Assembly (NCBI RefSeq): GCF_007860185.1
Contig: NZ_SJPY01000004.1
Coordinates: 410,656 to 474,655, forward strand
Reading direction: 5' to 3'
Length of the DNA stretch: 64,000 bases
From: Novipirellula aureliae
GTDB lineage: Bacteria; Planctomycetota; Planctomycetia; Pirellulales; Pirellulaceae
Each line of letters starts with the position of its first letter. The first letter of the stretch is position 1. Below are positions 27,693 through 36,655 of this stretch, in pieces. The position numbers and the translations under genes were made by a program. Below the pieces are notes generated by a model, which had not been told where the DNA came from, searched no databases, and saw nothing but the letters and a program-made list of their open reading frames with translations.

Positions 27693-28682
27693 ATGACGCC
27701 AAACCCTGAAGCAATCGTGGTAGCCGCACTCTATCGATTTGTGCGGCTACCCGACTATCAACGACTCCAAGAACCGATTTTGCAGCAAATGGTCGCTGCA
27801 TCGGTTCGGGGAACGCTCTTGTTGGCCGAGGAAGGCATCAATGGAACGATCGCGGGATCGCGGGAAGGGATCGATTCGGTGCTCGCGTTCTTGAGAAGCG
27901 ACCCCCGTTTCTGCGATACGGATGTGAAAGAATCGTTTTGCGAGCAGATCCCGTTCAAACGAACGCGGGTGCGACTGAAGAAAGAAATCGTCACTCTGGG
28001 TGTCGACGGAATTGACCCCAATGACTCGGTCGGGACGTATGTTGACGCCAAAGACTGGAACGACTTGATCGAAGATCCTGACGTTTTGCTCATCGACACT
28101 CGTAACGATTACGAAGTCGCCATTGGGACATTTGAAGGGGCTACCGATCCGCAAACCCATTCGTTCCGTGAGTTCCCAGAGTTTGTCGACAAGCATTTGG
28201 CGACCGCAAAGCAATCGAAAGTGGCGATGTTTTGCACGGGCGGTATCCGCTGTGAAAAGTCGACGGCGCTGTTAAAGAAAAAAGGCTTCAAGCATGTCTA
28301 TCACCTCCGCGGTGGAATCCTCAAATACCTGGAGCAGACCCCCGAATCGGAATCGAAATGGCGGGGCGATTGCTTTGTTTTTGATGAGCGAGTGGCGGTG
28401 TCGCACGGCTTGGCGGTCGCCGATCATGTATTGTGCTTCGGGTGCGGTTGGCCCGTAGACCGCCCGTCTCAATCACACCCCGATTTTCAACCCGGAGTCC
28501 ATTGTCCGCGCTGTGTCGACAAGTTGACCGAAGAGCAAAAATCCCGGTTTGCCGAACGTCAACGACAGATCGATCTGACCCACTCCCGACAAGCCGAAAC
28601 GATCGAGAAAAACGAATCTCCTGCAAAGGGCCAGCCCCCTTTTCGGACAATCCCTAGCCAAAACGGTGAAGATTTGCTTTAA
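27693..28682 (+). CDS. trhO: tRNA uridine(34) hydroxylase, rhodanese type
   Basis: TrhO (YceA) hydroxylates uridine 34 of tRNAs. N-terminal acylphosphatase-like part with [15 protein letters not shown], then a rhodanese domain with the active-site loop [11 protein letters not shown] (two cysteines), and a C-terminal Cys pair region (CFGCG, CPRC) typical of longer members. At 329 residues it fits the family. ATG 27693 ([16 protein letters not shown]) is chosen; the frame also opens at a TTG eight codons earlier. Confidence 0.93.
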   Translation: MTPNPEAIVVAALYRFVRLPDYQRLQEPILQQMVAASVRGTLLLAEEGINGTIAGSREGIDSVLAFLRSDPRFCDTDVKESFCEQIPFKRTRVRLKKEIVTLGVDGIDPNDSVGTYVDAKDWNDLIEDPDVLLIDTRNDYEVAIGTFEGATDPQTHSFREFPEFVDKHLATAKQSKVAMFCTGGIRCEKSTALLKKKGFKHVYHLRGGILKYLEQTPESESKWRGDCFVFDERVAVSHGLAVADHVLCFGCGWPVDRPSQSHPDFQPGVHCPRCVDKLTEEQKSRFAERQRQIDLTHSRQAETIEKNESPAKGQPPFRTIPSQNGEDLL

Positions 28683-28754
28683 TAGTGTTTGGCGTGATCG
28701 GGTCATTGATTGGTCCCTTTCATGTTTTGACATTTATTCTTATGAGGAAAATTG

Positions 28755-29228
28755 ATGGCGGAATTGGACCCCAAAGCAAACCAAGAAACCGAAGAAACGA
28801 CTGCAGAAACGCCAGTAAAGAAGATGTTATTGTCGGAAATCAAGGCGTTACCCGAGGATTTGGACGAGGACGGTTTTGTCAGTCTTTGGAACATCGCGTC
28901 GGCATCTTGCGACAAAAACGTTGAACAAGCTCGCGAATTGGCCTCGAAATTGCTCTGCTTTTTGTGCCGCAAGAACTGCGATTTCGTCGTTACCAGCACA
29001 TCCAATGCCCAGTATTTGGACGAACGCTTCGAACGAGACAAAAAGGTGCTCTACGATTGGAAGCCCGAAAGCGAGAACGTTGATATCATCTCTCAGCAAG
29101 CCGAAGTCCCCTACGAACCTTTCTTGTCCTTCCTGGCGAACCAAAAATTCGATCCGAGTGTAGCCAAGTACACGGCCACCCGTGCCGCTCGAGTCGAGTG
29201 GTTTCAAAACATGTGGTGTGTTGGATAA
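28755..29228 (+). CDS. Conserved-looking protein of unknown function
   Basis: A 157-residue acidic protein I do not recognise. An N-terminal Glu/Thr-rich stretch precedes a mixed helical domain with five cysteines (ASASCDKN, LLCFLCRKNCDF, MWCVG) and aromatic motifs. No signal peptide or membrane helix, so probably cytoplasmic. ATG 28755 has AGGAAA upstream. The next gene overlaps its 3' end, suggesting co-transcription. Confidence 0.65.
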   Translation: MAELDPKANQETEETTAETPVKKMLLSEIKALPEDLDEDGFVSLWNIASASCDKNVEQARELASKLLCFLCRKNCDFVVTSTSNAQYLDERFERDKKVLYDWKPESENVDIISQQAEVPYEPFLSFLANQKFDPSVAKYTATRAARVEWFQNMWCVG

Positions 29229-30012
29229 ACGTTTTGATTCTTCATTTGTGGGCAGGACCATCGAAAACGAACACGATCGCACCGAAATCCTGCCCACTTC
29301 TCCCGTTGAAAGCCCAGCGCCAGGAGATCCTGCAACCCCAGATTTAGCAACCGGTTGCCGCTGGAAAAGCTGTCTTACCGTTTCATTGGTTTTGCTCATT
29401 CTGATCGGATGCGGCGGTGTTGGCGGTTATTGGTACTACGTTGGTCAACTCGAAAAGTACACTGCCACCGCCCCCGTTGTGATTCCGACCGTCGAGTATG
29501 CACCTGAGCAGATCCAGCGATTAGAGGCTGAGATCGAAACCTTTCGGCAATCGATCGAGCGAGAGCAACCGGAGCCACCCGATTTGGTATTGTCAGCCAA
29601 CCAGATCAATGCCCTGATCGCCCGGCATCCCGAGCTAAAGGGGCGAGTGCATTTAGACATTCTCGATGATAAGATGGTCGGTGACGTCAGTTTCCCAACG
29701 GACGCGTTGCCCGGTGGTGAAGGGCGTTTTTTTAACGCCAAAGTAACCTTCGATCTGGCGATCGAAGACCGCTTGCTGAGAATACGCCTGGAAGAAGCGA
29801 CGGTGAATGGCGAAGCGGTTCCCGATAGCGTGCTCGAGGCGATGGACAACCAGAATTTTACGAGTGAAATCAACCGCAATCCGAACGTAGCCCACTGGAT
29901 GGGACGCTTCGAAAGCCTGACAATCAAAGACGGCAAAGTGTTCTTAAAGCCGAAGCCACCTGAACCGGCTGAGTCAACAAAGGCGGGTGTCGAAGATTTG
30001 GGGATTCGTTAG
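29218..30012 (+). CDS. Single-span membrane protein of unknown function
   Basis: About 264 residues: an N-terminal cytoplasmic part rich in Pro/Glu, one membrane helix (CLTVSLVLLILIGCGGVGGYWYYVG), a predicted coiled stretch (PEQIQRLEAEIETFRQSIERE) and a beta-rich outer domain that resembles lipid-binding or LEA-like folds only loosely. There is no ATG near the front; GTG 29218 and TTG 29221 overlap the end of the preceding gene and are the likely starts, though a GTG at 29182 is also in frame. Function unknown. Confidence 0.62.
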   Translation: MLDKRFDSSFVGRTIENEHDRTEILPTSPVESPAPGDPATPDLATGCRWKSCLTVSLVLLILIGCGGVGGYWYYVGQLEKYTATAPVVIPTVEYAPEQIQRLEAEIETFRQSIEREQPEPPDLVLSANQINALIARHPELKGRVHLDILDDKMVGDVSFPTDALPGGEGRFFNAKVTFDLAIEDRLLRIRLEEATVNGEAVPDSVLEAMDNQNFTSEINRNPNVAHWMGRFESLTIKDGKVFLKPKPPEPAESTKAGVEDLGIR

Positions 30013-30146
30013 ACCGCGAGATCAACGGGCCCCGCGCACCACACCGAAATCTCGCATCCCGATGGGCACACGGCTAAACAATTCATAAACACGCGGCCCG
30101 AGGGGCATGCGATGAAACAAGCGACCGAGACCGATAGGAACGGAAC

Positions 30147-31559
30147 ATGACAAGCGAACGGAAACAGGCGGAATGGATGCGAATTGTTGATGCCCGCAAA
30201 GAAGAATCCGCTGGAGTGGATTGCGAGATCCGTGGATGGGTGCGGACGCGGCGAGACAGCAAAGGTGGTTTCAGCTTTGTCGAAATCAATGATGGCAGCT
30301 GCCTAGGGAACCTTCAAATCGTTGCCCCAGCTGAACTCGACAATTACGCCGATGAGGTGCAAAAGTTGACCGCTGGGTGTAGCGTCGTGGTGCAGGGAAA
30401 ACTAGAGACCTCACCAGCAAAGGGGCAGGCAACCGAATTGCAAGTGACATCGCTGCGTGTGCTTGGCTGGGCTGACCCCGACACCTACCCACTCCAGAAA
30501 AAGCGACACTCGTTTGAAAAGCTTCGCGAATGGGCTCATCTGCGGCCTCGTACGAATACCTTTGGGGCCGTCATGCGAGTCCGTAACCAGATTTGCCAAT
30601 CGATTCACGATTTCTTTCACGAAAATGGGTTCCTTTACACGCAAACGCCGATCATTACTGCGTCGGACTGTGAAGGCGCGGGCGAGATGTTCCGCGTGAC
30701 GACACTCGACTTGGATAGGTTGGCCAAATCGGGCGGGCCGGTGAAATATGATTACGACTTTTTCGGCAAACCATCCTACTTGACCGTTAGCGGACAACTC
30801 AATGGAGAAACGTTTGCGACAGCACTCGGTCGAATCTACACGTTTGGGCCGACGTTCCGCGCCGAAAACAGCAACACGTCACGGCACCTGGCCGAGTTTT
30901 GGATGGTTGAACCCGAAGCTGCCTTCTTCGACCTAGCCGACGACATGCAGCTAGCGGAGGACTTCCTAAAACGTATCTTCACCGACTGCTTGAATCACTG
31001 CGCAGAGGACATGGCGTTCTTCAATGAACGAATCCAAAAAGGAGTCCTCGAGCAAATACAAAGCGTTATCGAACGCCCGTTTGGACACATGACCTACACC
31101 GAAGCGGTCGAGGTGTTGGAGAATTGCAATGCGAAATTCGAGTACCCCGTTTCATGGGGTACCGATTTACAAGCCGAACATGAACGCTATTTGACCGAGC
31201 AACATGTGAAAGGGCCCGTCATCCTGACGGATTATCCGGCAGAGATCAAACCGTTTTACATGCGCGTCAGTGACGATCGAAAGACGGTTGCTGCGATGGA
31301 CGTGCTCGTTCCAGGCGTTGGTGAAATCATCGGTGGTAGTCAGCGTGAGGAGCGACTCGACGTGCTGACAAACCGGATGGCTGAAGCGGGACTCAACGAA
31401 GAAGATTATTGGTGGTATCTGGACTTGAGAAGGTTTGGAACGGTGCCACATGCTGGCTTTGGACTGGGGCTCGAACGCGCGGTTCAATACGTCACCGGTA
31501 TGGGAAACATTCGCGATGTGATTCCATTCCCACGGACCCCTGGCAACGCAGAGTTTTAA
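30147..31559 (+). CDS. asnS: Asparaginyl-tRNA synthetase
   Basis: Class IIb synthetase charging tRNA-Asn. The N-terminal OB-fold ([20 protein letters not shown]) is followed by catalytic motifs: GEMFRVTT, motif 2 [21 protein letters not shown], and motif 3 [15 protein letters not shown]. At 470 residues it matches the family. Its stop overlaps the next start (TAATG), so it is coupled to the Glu-Q synthetase gene. Confidence 0.97.
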   Translation: MTSERKQAEWMRIVDARKEESAGVDCEIRGWVRTRRDSKGGFSFVEINDGSCLGNLQIVAPAELDNYADEVQKLTAGCSVVVQGKLETSPAKGQATELQVTSLRVLGWADPDTYPLQKKRHSFEKLREWAHLRPRTNTFGAVMRVRNQICQSIHDFFHENGFLYTQTPIITASDCEGAGEMFRVTTLDLDRLAKSGGPVKYDYDFFGKPSYLTVSGQLNGETFATALGRIYTFGPTFRAENSNTSRHLAEFWMVEPEAAFFDLADDMQLAEDFLKRIFTDCLNHCAEDMAFFNERIQKGVLEQIQSVIERPFGHMTYTEAVEVLENCNAKFEYPVSWGTDLQAEHERYLTEQHVKGPVILTDYPAEIKPFYMRVSDDRKTVAAMDVLVPGVGEIIGGSQREERLDVLTNRMAEAGLNEEDYWWYLDLRRFGTVPHAGFGLGLERAVQYVTGMGNIRDVIPFPRTPGNAEF

Positions 31560-32512
31560 TGGCTGCCGGTCGTCTTGCTCCATCACCAACCGGGGCTCAG
31601 CATCTAGGCAATGCCCGGACTTACCTACTTGCATACTGGGCGGCTCGCCACTTCGGTCAACGATTGGTGCTGCGTATCGAAGACATCGACTCACCGCGAG
31701 TCAAACCGTGGGCGATCGATCAGGCGATCGAAGATCTAGCTTGGCTGGGGATCAAATGGGATGAGGGTCCCTACCTGCAAACGGAACGTCGTGGGCTTTA
31801 CCAAGCTGCCCTCGACAAATTGATCTTGGACAATCGTGTTTACCCTTGCACATGTTCACGCAAGGACATTGCGGCGGCGGCTTCGGCCCCCCATCATGAA
31901 CACGAAGGGCACGTCTATCCAGGGACTTGTGCGTCGTGGTCGCTTGGCGATTCGCTGCCACCCGAGGGAACCTACTGTTGGCGGTTTCGCGTTCTCGATC
32001 GAGAGATATCGTTCGAGGATCGTGTTTGCGGGCACCAGAAATGCAACCCTGCACGTGAACTGGGCGACTTTCCGATCACTCAAAAAACTGGCAATATCTC
32101 GTACCATTTGGCGGTCGTTTTTGATGACGGTGCAATGGGGATATCCGAGGTGGTTCGTGGAGACGATTTGATAGTGAGTACGTTTCGGCATCGGTTGTTG
32201 GCGCAAGCCTTGGGGATTACGGTCCCCCGCTATGCCCACGTCCCGTTGGTACAGGGGCCGGACGGACGGCGGTTGGCGAAACGGCATGGCGACACGCGTT
32301 TGAGCACGCTGCGAGAGCATGGCATTGCTGCGGAGCGCATCGTCGGTTGGGCCGCCGCAAGCGCCGGGCTAACGGAGGCAACGAAGCAATCGAGTGCAGG
32401 GGAATCGAACTCGGCGTTCCAGCCGATTTCGGCCGACGAGGTGATCGCGACGTTTTCATGGGACAAGTTGGCTCGCGAGCCGGTAACCGTTTCGGATGAT
32501 TTGTTCCAATAG
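31559..32512 (+). CDS. gluQ: Glutamyl-Q tRNA(Asp) synthetase
   Basis: A glutamyl-tRNA synthetase paralogue (YadB type) that attaches Glu to queuosine at position 34 of tRNA-Asp. It carries the class I HIGH-type APSPTGAQHLGNART, the zinc site CTCSRKD...YPGTC and a KMSK-like LAKRHGDTRLSTLRE, and ends after the catalytic part with no anticodon-binding domain, as expected. The ATG 31559 start overlaps the asnS stop by one base. A queuosine-pathway queD gene lies 2 kb downstream. The gene is 317 codons. Confidence 0.93.
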   Translation: MAAGRLAPSPTGAQHLGNARTYLLAYWAARHFGQRLVLRIEDIDSPRVKPWAIDQAIEDLAWLGIKWDEGPYLQTERRGLYQAALDKLILDNRVYPCTCSRKDIAAAASAPHHEHEGHVYPGTCASWSLGDSLPPEGTYCWRFRVLDREISFEDRVCGHQKCNPARELGDFPITQKTGNISYHLAVVFDDGAMGISEVVRGDDLIVSTFRHRLLAQALGITVPRYAHVPLVQGPDGRRLAKRHGDTRLSTLREHGIAAERIVGWAAASAGLTEATKQSSAGESNSAFQPISADEVIATFSWDKLAREPVTVSDDLFQ

Positions 32513-32591
32513 CGGGGGTATCGCTAAATAACCAAGGGGCTGATATCTTTGTCCCGTTCAAACAACTGCCGTTACCAGAGGAGATTCGTAC

Positions 32592-33662
32592 GTGTCGTTT
32601 TTTATTGGAATTGATGTAGGAGGCACAACGTCGACCGTCGCCATTGGCAATGACAAGCGAGAGATCATTCGGATTACCGACCAATTCTCTACGCGAGCCA
32701 ACGAGGGTCCCAGTGCCACCATCGAAGACATCGCGACAAATATCGAAGCGGAACTTGCCAAGTTGGGCACCTCGGTAAAAGAGGTCGCGTCGGTGGTGAT
32801 CGCGACACCTGGACCGGCGACACTTGACGGAGTACTTGGTCCGAGTCCGAATCTGCGACATCCTGAATGGGTGAATTGTGGGATTCGCCAACGCTTGCAA
32901 GATCGACTGTCGACTTCGCAATCTCCTACACCCGTTGCCTACCTCGGTGATGGGCAAGCAGCGGCACTTGGCGAATATGTGGTGCGTAGCAAGAGATTGG
33001 CATGGCCCGACGCGCCTCGATTGGATCCCAATGATCCCCAACCGAATCAACTCGATTCGCTATTCTTCTTGGCCGTTGGTACGGGACTTGGGGGCGGTGA
33101 AGTACGTGACGGTAAAGTTGTCCGAGGACGTAAAGGCCGAGCGGGACATGCCGGGCATGTGTTCTTGCCCTACGATGCGTTTCGTTACGAACATGATCGC
33201 AAGCTGATGGTGGGAAGAGCCGATAGTGCAGCCGAATCCGCGATCTCCTTAACCGCTCTGACGCATCAACTTGGATACCGATTGTCGCTTCCTCAGTGGC
33301 AGGACCATCCGCTCAATGATCAAGATGGCACCATCAAGGACAAAGCTCGCAAACTTCGCGAATTGGCGGCGGATGGCGACGAGTTGGCGATGGAATTGTT
33401 TGACGATCAGGCCGCGGCGCTCGGCATTGTCCTGTTGACCGTCAACTATATCGGCGATCTCGATCTGTTGGTGATTGGTGGAGGTGTTTGCGATTTGTCG
33501 CCCGATTTGCGAAAAAGGTACCTGCAAATTGCAGAAGAATCGTACGAGAAGCACGCGTTGCACGGCTTCGAGAATTCGGGTGGGTTCGCATTCTCCCAAT
33601 GTGGTGACCAAGCATCCGTCATCGGAGCACTCGCCGAAGCCTACCAAGTCGTCAGCTCCTAA
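32592..33662 (+). CDS. ROK-family sugar kinase-like protein
   Basis: A 356-residue protein of the ROK (repressor/ORF/kinase) family, ATP-dependent and probably acting on a hexose. ATP-binding GIDVGGTTSTVAIG at the N-terminus, VVIATPGPATLDG, LGDGQAAALGEYV (base Asp), and GTGLGGGEVRDGKVVRGRKG are visible. The usual CxCGxxGC zinc site of ROK glucokinases is missing and the stretch after GRAGHAGH is longer, so substrate assignment to glucose is uncertain. GTG start 32592 with GGAG upstream. Confidence 0.86.
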   Translation: MSFFIGIDVGGTTSTVAIGNDKREIIRITDQFSTRANEGPSATIEDIATNIEAELAKLGTSVKEVASVVIATPGPATLDGVLGPSPNLRHPEWVNCGIRQRLQDRLSTSQSPTPVAYLGDGQAAALGEYVVRSKRLAWPDAPRLDPNDPQPNQLDSLFFLAVGTGLGGGEVRDGKVVRGRKGRAGHAGHVFLPYDAFRYEHDRKLMVGRADSAAESAISLTALTHQLGYRLSLPQWQDHPLNDQDGTIKDKARKLRELAADGDELAMELFDDQAAALGIVLLTVNYIGDLDLLVIGGGVCDLSPDLRKRYLQIAEESYEKHALHGFENSGGFAFSQCGDQASVIGALAEAYQVVSS

Positions 33663-33836
33663 CCACGTCTCTCCGAGACACGCAAAGGTAGCGGAAGTCG
33701 TCAAGATGTTCGGATTCGGACGGAGGTCGCACGCCACAACGAAACGCTTAACGAGTTCCGCTACAATTTTCCAGTTGTCCGCCTCGACGAGACGGGCTCA
33801 GTATCCTCCACCTCAAACACGATCCAAAAATTACCC

Positions 33837-34574
33837 ATGTCGCTTGATCCAGATTTTGCCTCTGCGCTCGTTTCTCATTCGATGGAGATCGATGAGACGA
33901 TCGCGTTAAAGCTTCAGCAATACGTGGAAGTTATGTGGCGGATGAACGAGCAACTCAACTTGACTCGCCACACGACGTGGGATTTATTCGTTGGTCGCGA
34001 CTTGCGAGACTGCTTACAACTCGCCCCGCTATTGGAACCCGGCGAAGAGGTTTTGGATTTGGGGAGTGGCAACGGAATTCCGGGGATTCCCTTGTCGATC
34101 CTACGGTCGGACATCGAAGTATCCCTTGCCGAATCGGTTACGAAGCGAGCCAACGCGCTTGGCGAAATTGTCGAACAATTGGAGATTCCGGTACCTGTTT
34201 ACGGAGCCCGAGGCGAAGATTTACTCGAGGATTTTCGGTTCACAACCGTCGTTAGCCGCGCCGTGGGTAGCATTGCCAAGTTTTGCCGTTGGGTCGAACC
34301 TCATTGGGGTAGCGTCGACCGATTGCTGCTAATCAAGGGGCCACGTTGGGTCCAAGAGCGAGGCGAGGCAAGGCATTTGGGAGCGCTTGCAAATCTGCAA
34401 ATTCGCCGAGTCGCGATCTACCCGCTCGGCATCGATGACGTTAAAAGTGAGCTCGACGATTCGAGTGGAAGAGAGCCATCACTCCAAAGCGAACCAAACA
34501 GCGACACAGCCCCCGGCGAAGGGGTCATCCTGCAAATTTGGCCCTCTGGAAAACGCGGCGCCAAATACAATTAG
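33837..34574 (+). CDS. rsmG: 16S rRNA (guanine-527-N7) methyltransferase
   Basis: RsmG (GidB) methylates G527 of 16S rRNA with S-adenosylmethionine. The Rossmann-type SAM motif VLDLGSGNGIPGIPLSI, the upstream MNEQLNLTRHTTWDLFVGRDLRDCL and the later VVSRAVGSIAKFCRW are characteristic. The C-terminus carries an extra Ser/Glu-rich loop. Its stop overlaps the convergent queD stop in TTAG. Confidence 0.94.
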   Translation: MSLDPDFASALVSHSMEIDETIALKLQQYVEVMWRMNEQLNLTRHTTWDLFVGRDLRDCLQLAPLLEPGEEVLDLGSGNGIPGIPLSILRSDIEVSLAESVTKRANALGEIVEQLEIPVPVYGARGEDLLEDFRFTTVVSRAVGSIAKFCRWVEPHWGSVDRLLLIKGPRWVQERGEARHLGALANLQIRRVAIYPLGIDDVKSELDDSSGREPSLQSEPNSDTAPGEGVILQIWPSGKRGAKYN

Positions 34575-35002
34575 GAATCCAATTCCACTTCGGCACACGT
34601 TTCTTCGCTTTCCCAAAGGCGTACCTTGTAAGCAGATGCGCCTGTGTCAACCAAGATCTTAGGGCAGACCTCGTGCAGCAAATGGATTGCCATATTTTCG
34701 GCCGTTGGATTCGAAGGCAATTCATAGATCCGGTGCGGTTCGCTCTGTCGAATCGCATTTAGCCCGTTTTCGTCTTGGTTCCACAAGATAAATGCGTGGT
34801 CCCAATTCTCATCGAGCCAGCCTTTGCATCGCGTTTTGAGCATTTTGAAGTCCAAAATCCGTCCAACTTCATCTTGCTCTCGTCCGGTTACGTAGATTTC
34901 AACCACATAATTGTGGCCATGCAAGTTTTGACATTTTCCTTCGTGACCGACCAAACGGTGCCCGGCACAGAAAGAAAAACGACGCATGATTCGAAGAGAC
35001 AT
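34571..35002 (-). CDS. queD: 6-carboxy-5,6,7,8-tetrahydropterin synthase
   Basis: QueD/PTPS-fold enzyme converting dihydroneopterin triphosphate on the way to queuosine. The zinc-binding His triad is present (FCAGHRL, LHGHNY), with the catalytic Cys in GKCQNLHGH and ENWDHAFIL. The 143 residues from ATG 35002 fit; the open frame extends to a TTG 12 codons upstream. Role in queuosine rather than biopterin synthesis is inferred from the nearby gluQ gene and the GKCxxxHGH motif. Confidence 0.92.
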   Translation of the reverse strand: MSLRIMRRFSFCAGHRLVGHEGKCQNLHGHNYVVEIYVTGREQDEVGRILDFKMLKTRCKGWLDENWDHAFILWNQDENGLNAIRQSEPHRIYELPSNPTAENMAIHLLHEVCPKILVDTGASAYKVRLWESEETCAEVELDS

Positions 35003-35141
35003 TTTAAGTGGCGTGTCCGATAGAAGGTGGGAGTCCAAGCTTTAGCCGTTTTGCGTGCCTCGATTCGTCTGAAAGCGATACTTTAGGCATCATGGCAATG
35101 ACAACGGCTCACCGGGTGCTGCCCACGCGGTTTAACGATGG

Positions 35142-36401
35142 CTATCGCCGCCGTCGCGTGATTTTGCGGTGCATCGGATTCAGTTTTTTCGATGGCTTTC
35201 GAACCACTTCGGCCGGTGCCGTAGCAGTCTGGACTTGGGGTTCGTCAATCCCGTCAATGTGGTCGCGTTTCAACTCTTTGTTGATTCGCTGCTCAATACT
35301 CGTCAATACCTCTCCTTCACCGGGAACGACGAAGGTGAACGCAATGCCATCACGCCCCATTCGCCCGGTTCGTCCAACACGATGAACATAATCGTCACAA
35401 TCCTGCGGCACGTCGAAGTTGATGATGTGAGAAATCGTACTGATATCGATCCCCCGACCGACGACGTCGGTGGCCACTAAGATACGAAGTTTGCGATCCC
35501 GCAATTGCTGCAGGACTCGGTCCCGCTCGCGTTGTGCCAGGTCACCGTGCATGCTGCCACAATCGTTGTAGGTTCGACTCAATTGTCGGTACAAGCGATC
35601 GGTTCCTCGTTTGGTACGGCAGAAAACGATCGCCTGCTCGGGGTCCTCACGTTCGAGTAATTTTTCGAGCAGCTCGACCTTTTTATTGTGCGCGACTGTA
35701 AAATAATGCTGTTCGATCGTGTCGACAGCGATATCTTTGTCGCAGCAATCGATCACGATGGGGTCGTACATGTAAGATTCAGCCAACTTTTGAACCGTTG
35801 GCGGCAAAGTTGCTGACAACAGCAGCGTTTGCCGATCTTTTGAGCATTTTCGCAGGATCCGTTCGATCTGAGGACGAAAACCGATATCGAGCATGCGGTC
35901 CGCCTCATCAAGCACGACGCACCAAACCTTGTCCGTCCGCAGCGAACGCCGTTGCAGGTGGTCGTGGAGCCGCCCAGGAGTTCCAACGACAATTTGCACA
36001 CCGTTTTCCAGTGCTCGCAATTGTCGCTTGATATCCTTACCACCTGCCAAAACGGCCACCTCGGTCGGCTCGCCCTTCGCCAACATGACCGTTTCGCGAC
36101 CGACCTGATCGGCCAATTCGCGAGTTGGGACGATGATGATTGCCTGTGGATCACGGCATTCTTCAAGCGGATCGAGTTGTTCAAGAATCGGAATCGCAAA
36201 GGCTGCCGTTTTGCCAGTCCCCGTGCGAGCCTGGCCGATCACGTCATCGCCTTCGAGAGCCAATGGGATTAATTTCGATTGAATGGGCGTGGGAGATTCA
36301 AATCCCGCATCCCTCAATGCACGCCGCATCACGGGCGATAGATCCAAGTCGTCAAAGGAGTCGATCGGATCGCTTTCAGTGTCTAGTACCTCAGTTTTCA
36401 T
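35142..36401 (-). CDS. DEAD-box ATP-dependent RNA helicase
   Basis: A 419-residue RNA helicase with the full motif set: Q-motif SPTPIQSKLIPLAL, motif I ARTGTGKTAAF, Ia PTRELADQV, TPGRLHDHL, II DEADRMLD, III LSATLP, and the second RecA lobe IVFCRTKRGTDRL, ATDVVGRGIDI and HRVGRTGRMGRDG. The C-terminus is a short basic tail (HRKITRRRR) that may bind RNA. It resembles RhlE/CsdA types but a specific name is not justified. ATG 36401 preferred over a TTG nine codons earlier. Confidence 0.93.
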   Translation of the reverse strand: MKTEVLDTESDPIDSFDDLDLSPVMRRALRDAGFESPTPIQSKLIPLALEGDDVIGQARTGTGKTAAFAIPILEQLDPLEECRDPQAIIIVPTRELADQVGRETVMLAKGEPTEVAVLAGGKDIKRQLRALENGVQIVVGTPGRLHDHLQRRSLRTDKVWCVVLDEADRMLDIGFRPQIERILRKCSKDRQTLLLSATLPPTVQKLAESYMYDPIVIDCCDKDIAVDTIEQHYFTVAHNKKVELLEKLLEREDPEQAIVFCRTKRGTDRLYRQLSRTYNDCGSMHGDLAQRERDRVLQQLRDRKLRILVATDVVGRGIDISTISHIINFDVPQDCDDYVHRVGRTGRMGRDGIAFTFVVPGEGEVLTSIEQRINKELKRDHIDGIDEPQVQTATAPAEVVRKPSKKLNPMHRKITRRRR

Positions 36402-36655
36402 TTGATAGAGTGTATCGAATGATTTCAATTCGCACTACGCGGCAGGGAAAAGTTACGCCAATATTTACGTTTTCGCCTCCCGATAAGCCTGGTTTTTCCA
36501 GCAATACCGGCAAAGAACGCGTGACATGTCGTCCACCTGACTTCATGGCTGCTTTCGCACGACATACGCTGTGCCGACGGTGTCTGTCATGACGAAACCT
36601 CGAATAAGCACCGTTTGCATCGTCGTCACAATCATGACGCGAACGGCTGCTTGTA

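Noticed and set aside
36590..36655. 21-codon ATG frame just before the histidine-kinase gene
   Set aside because: Too short and without context; it could be a leader peptide but nothing supports that.
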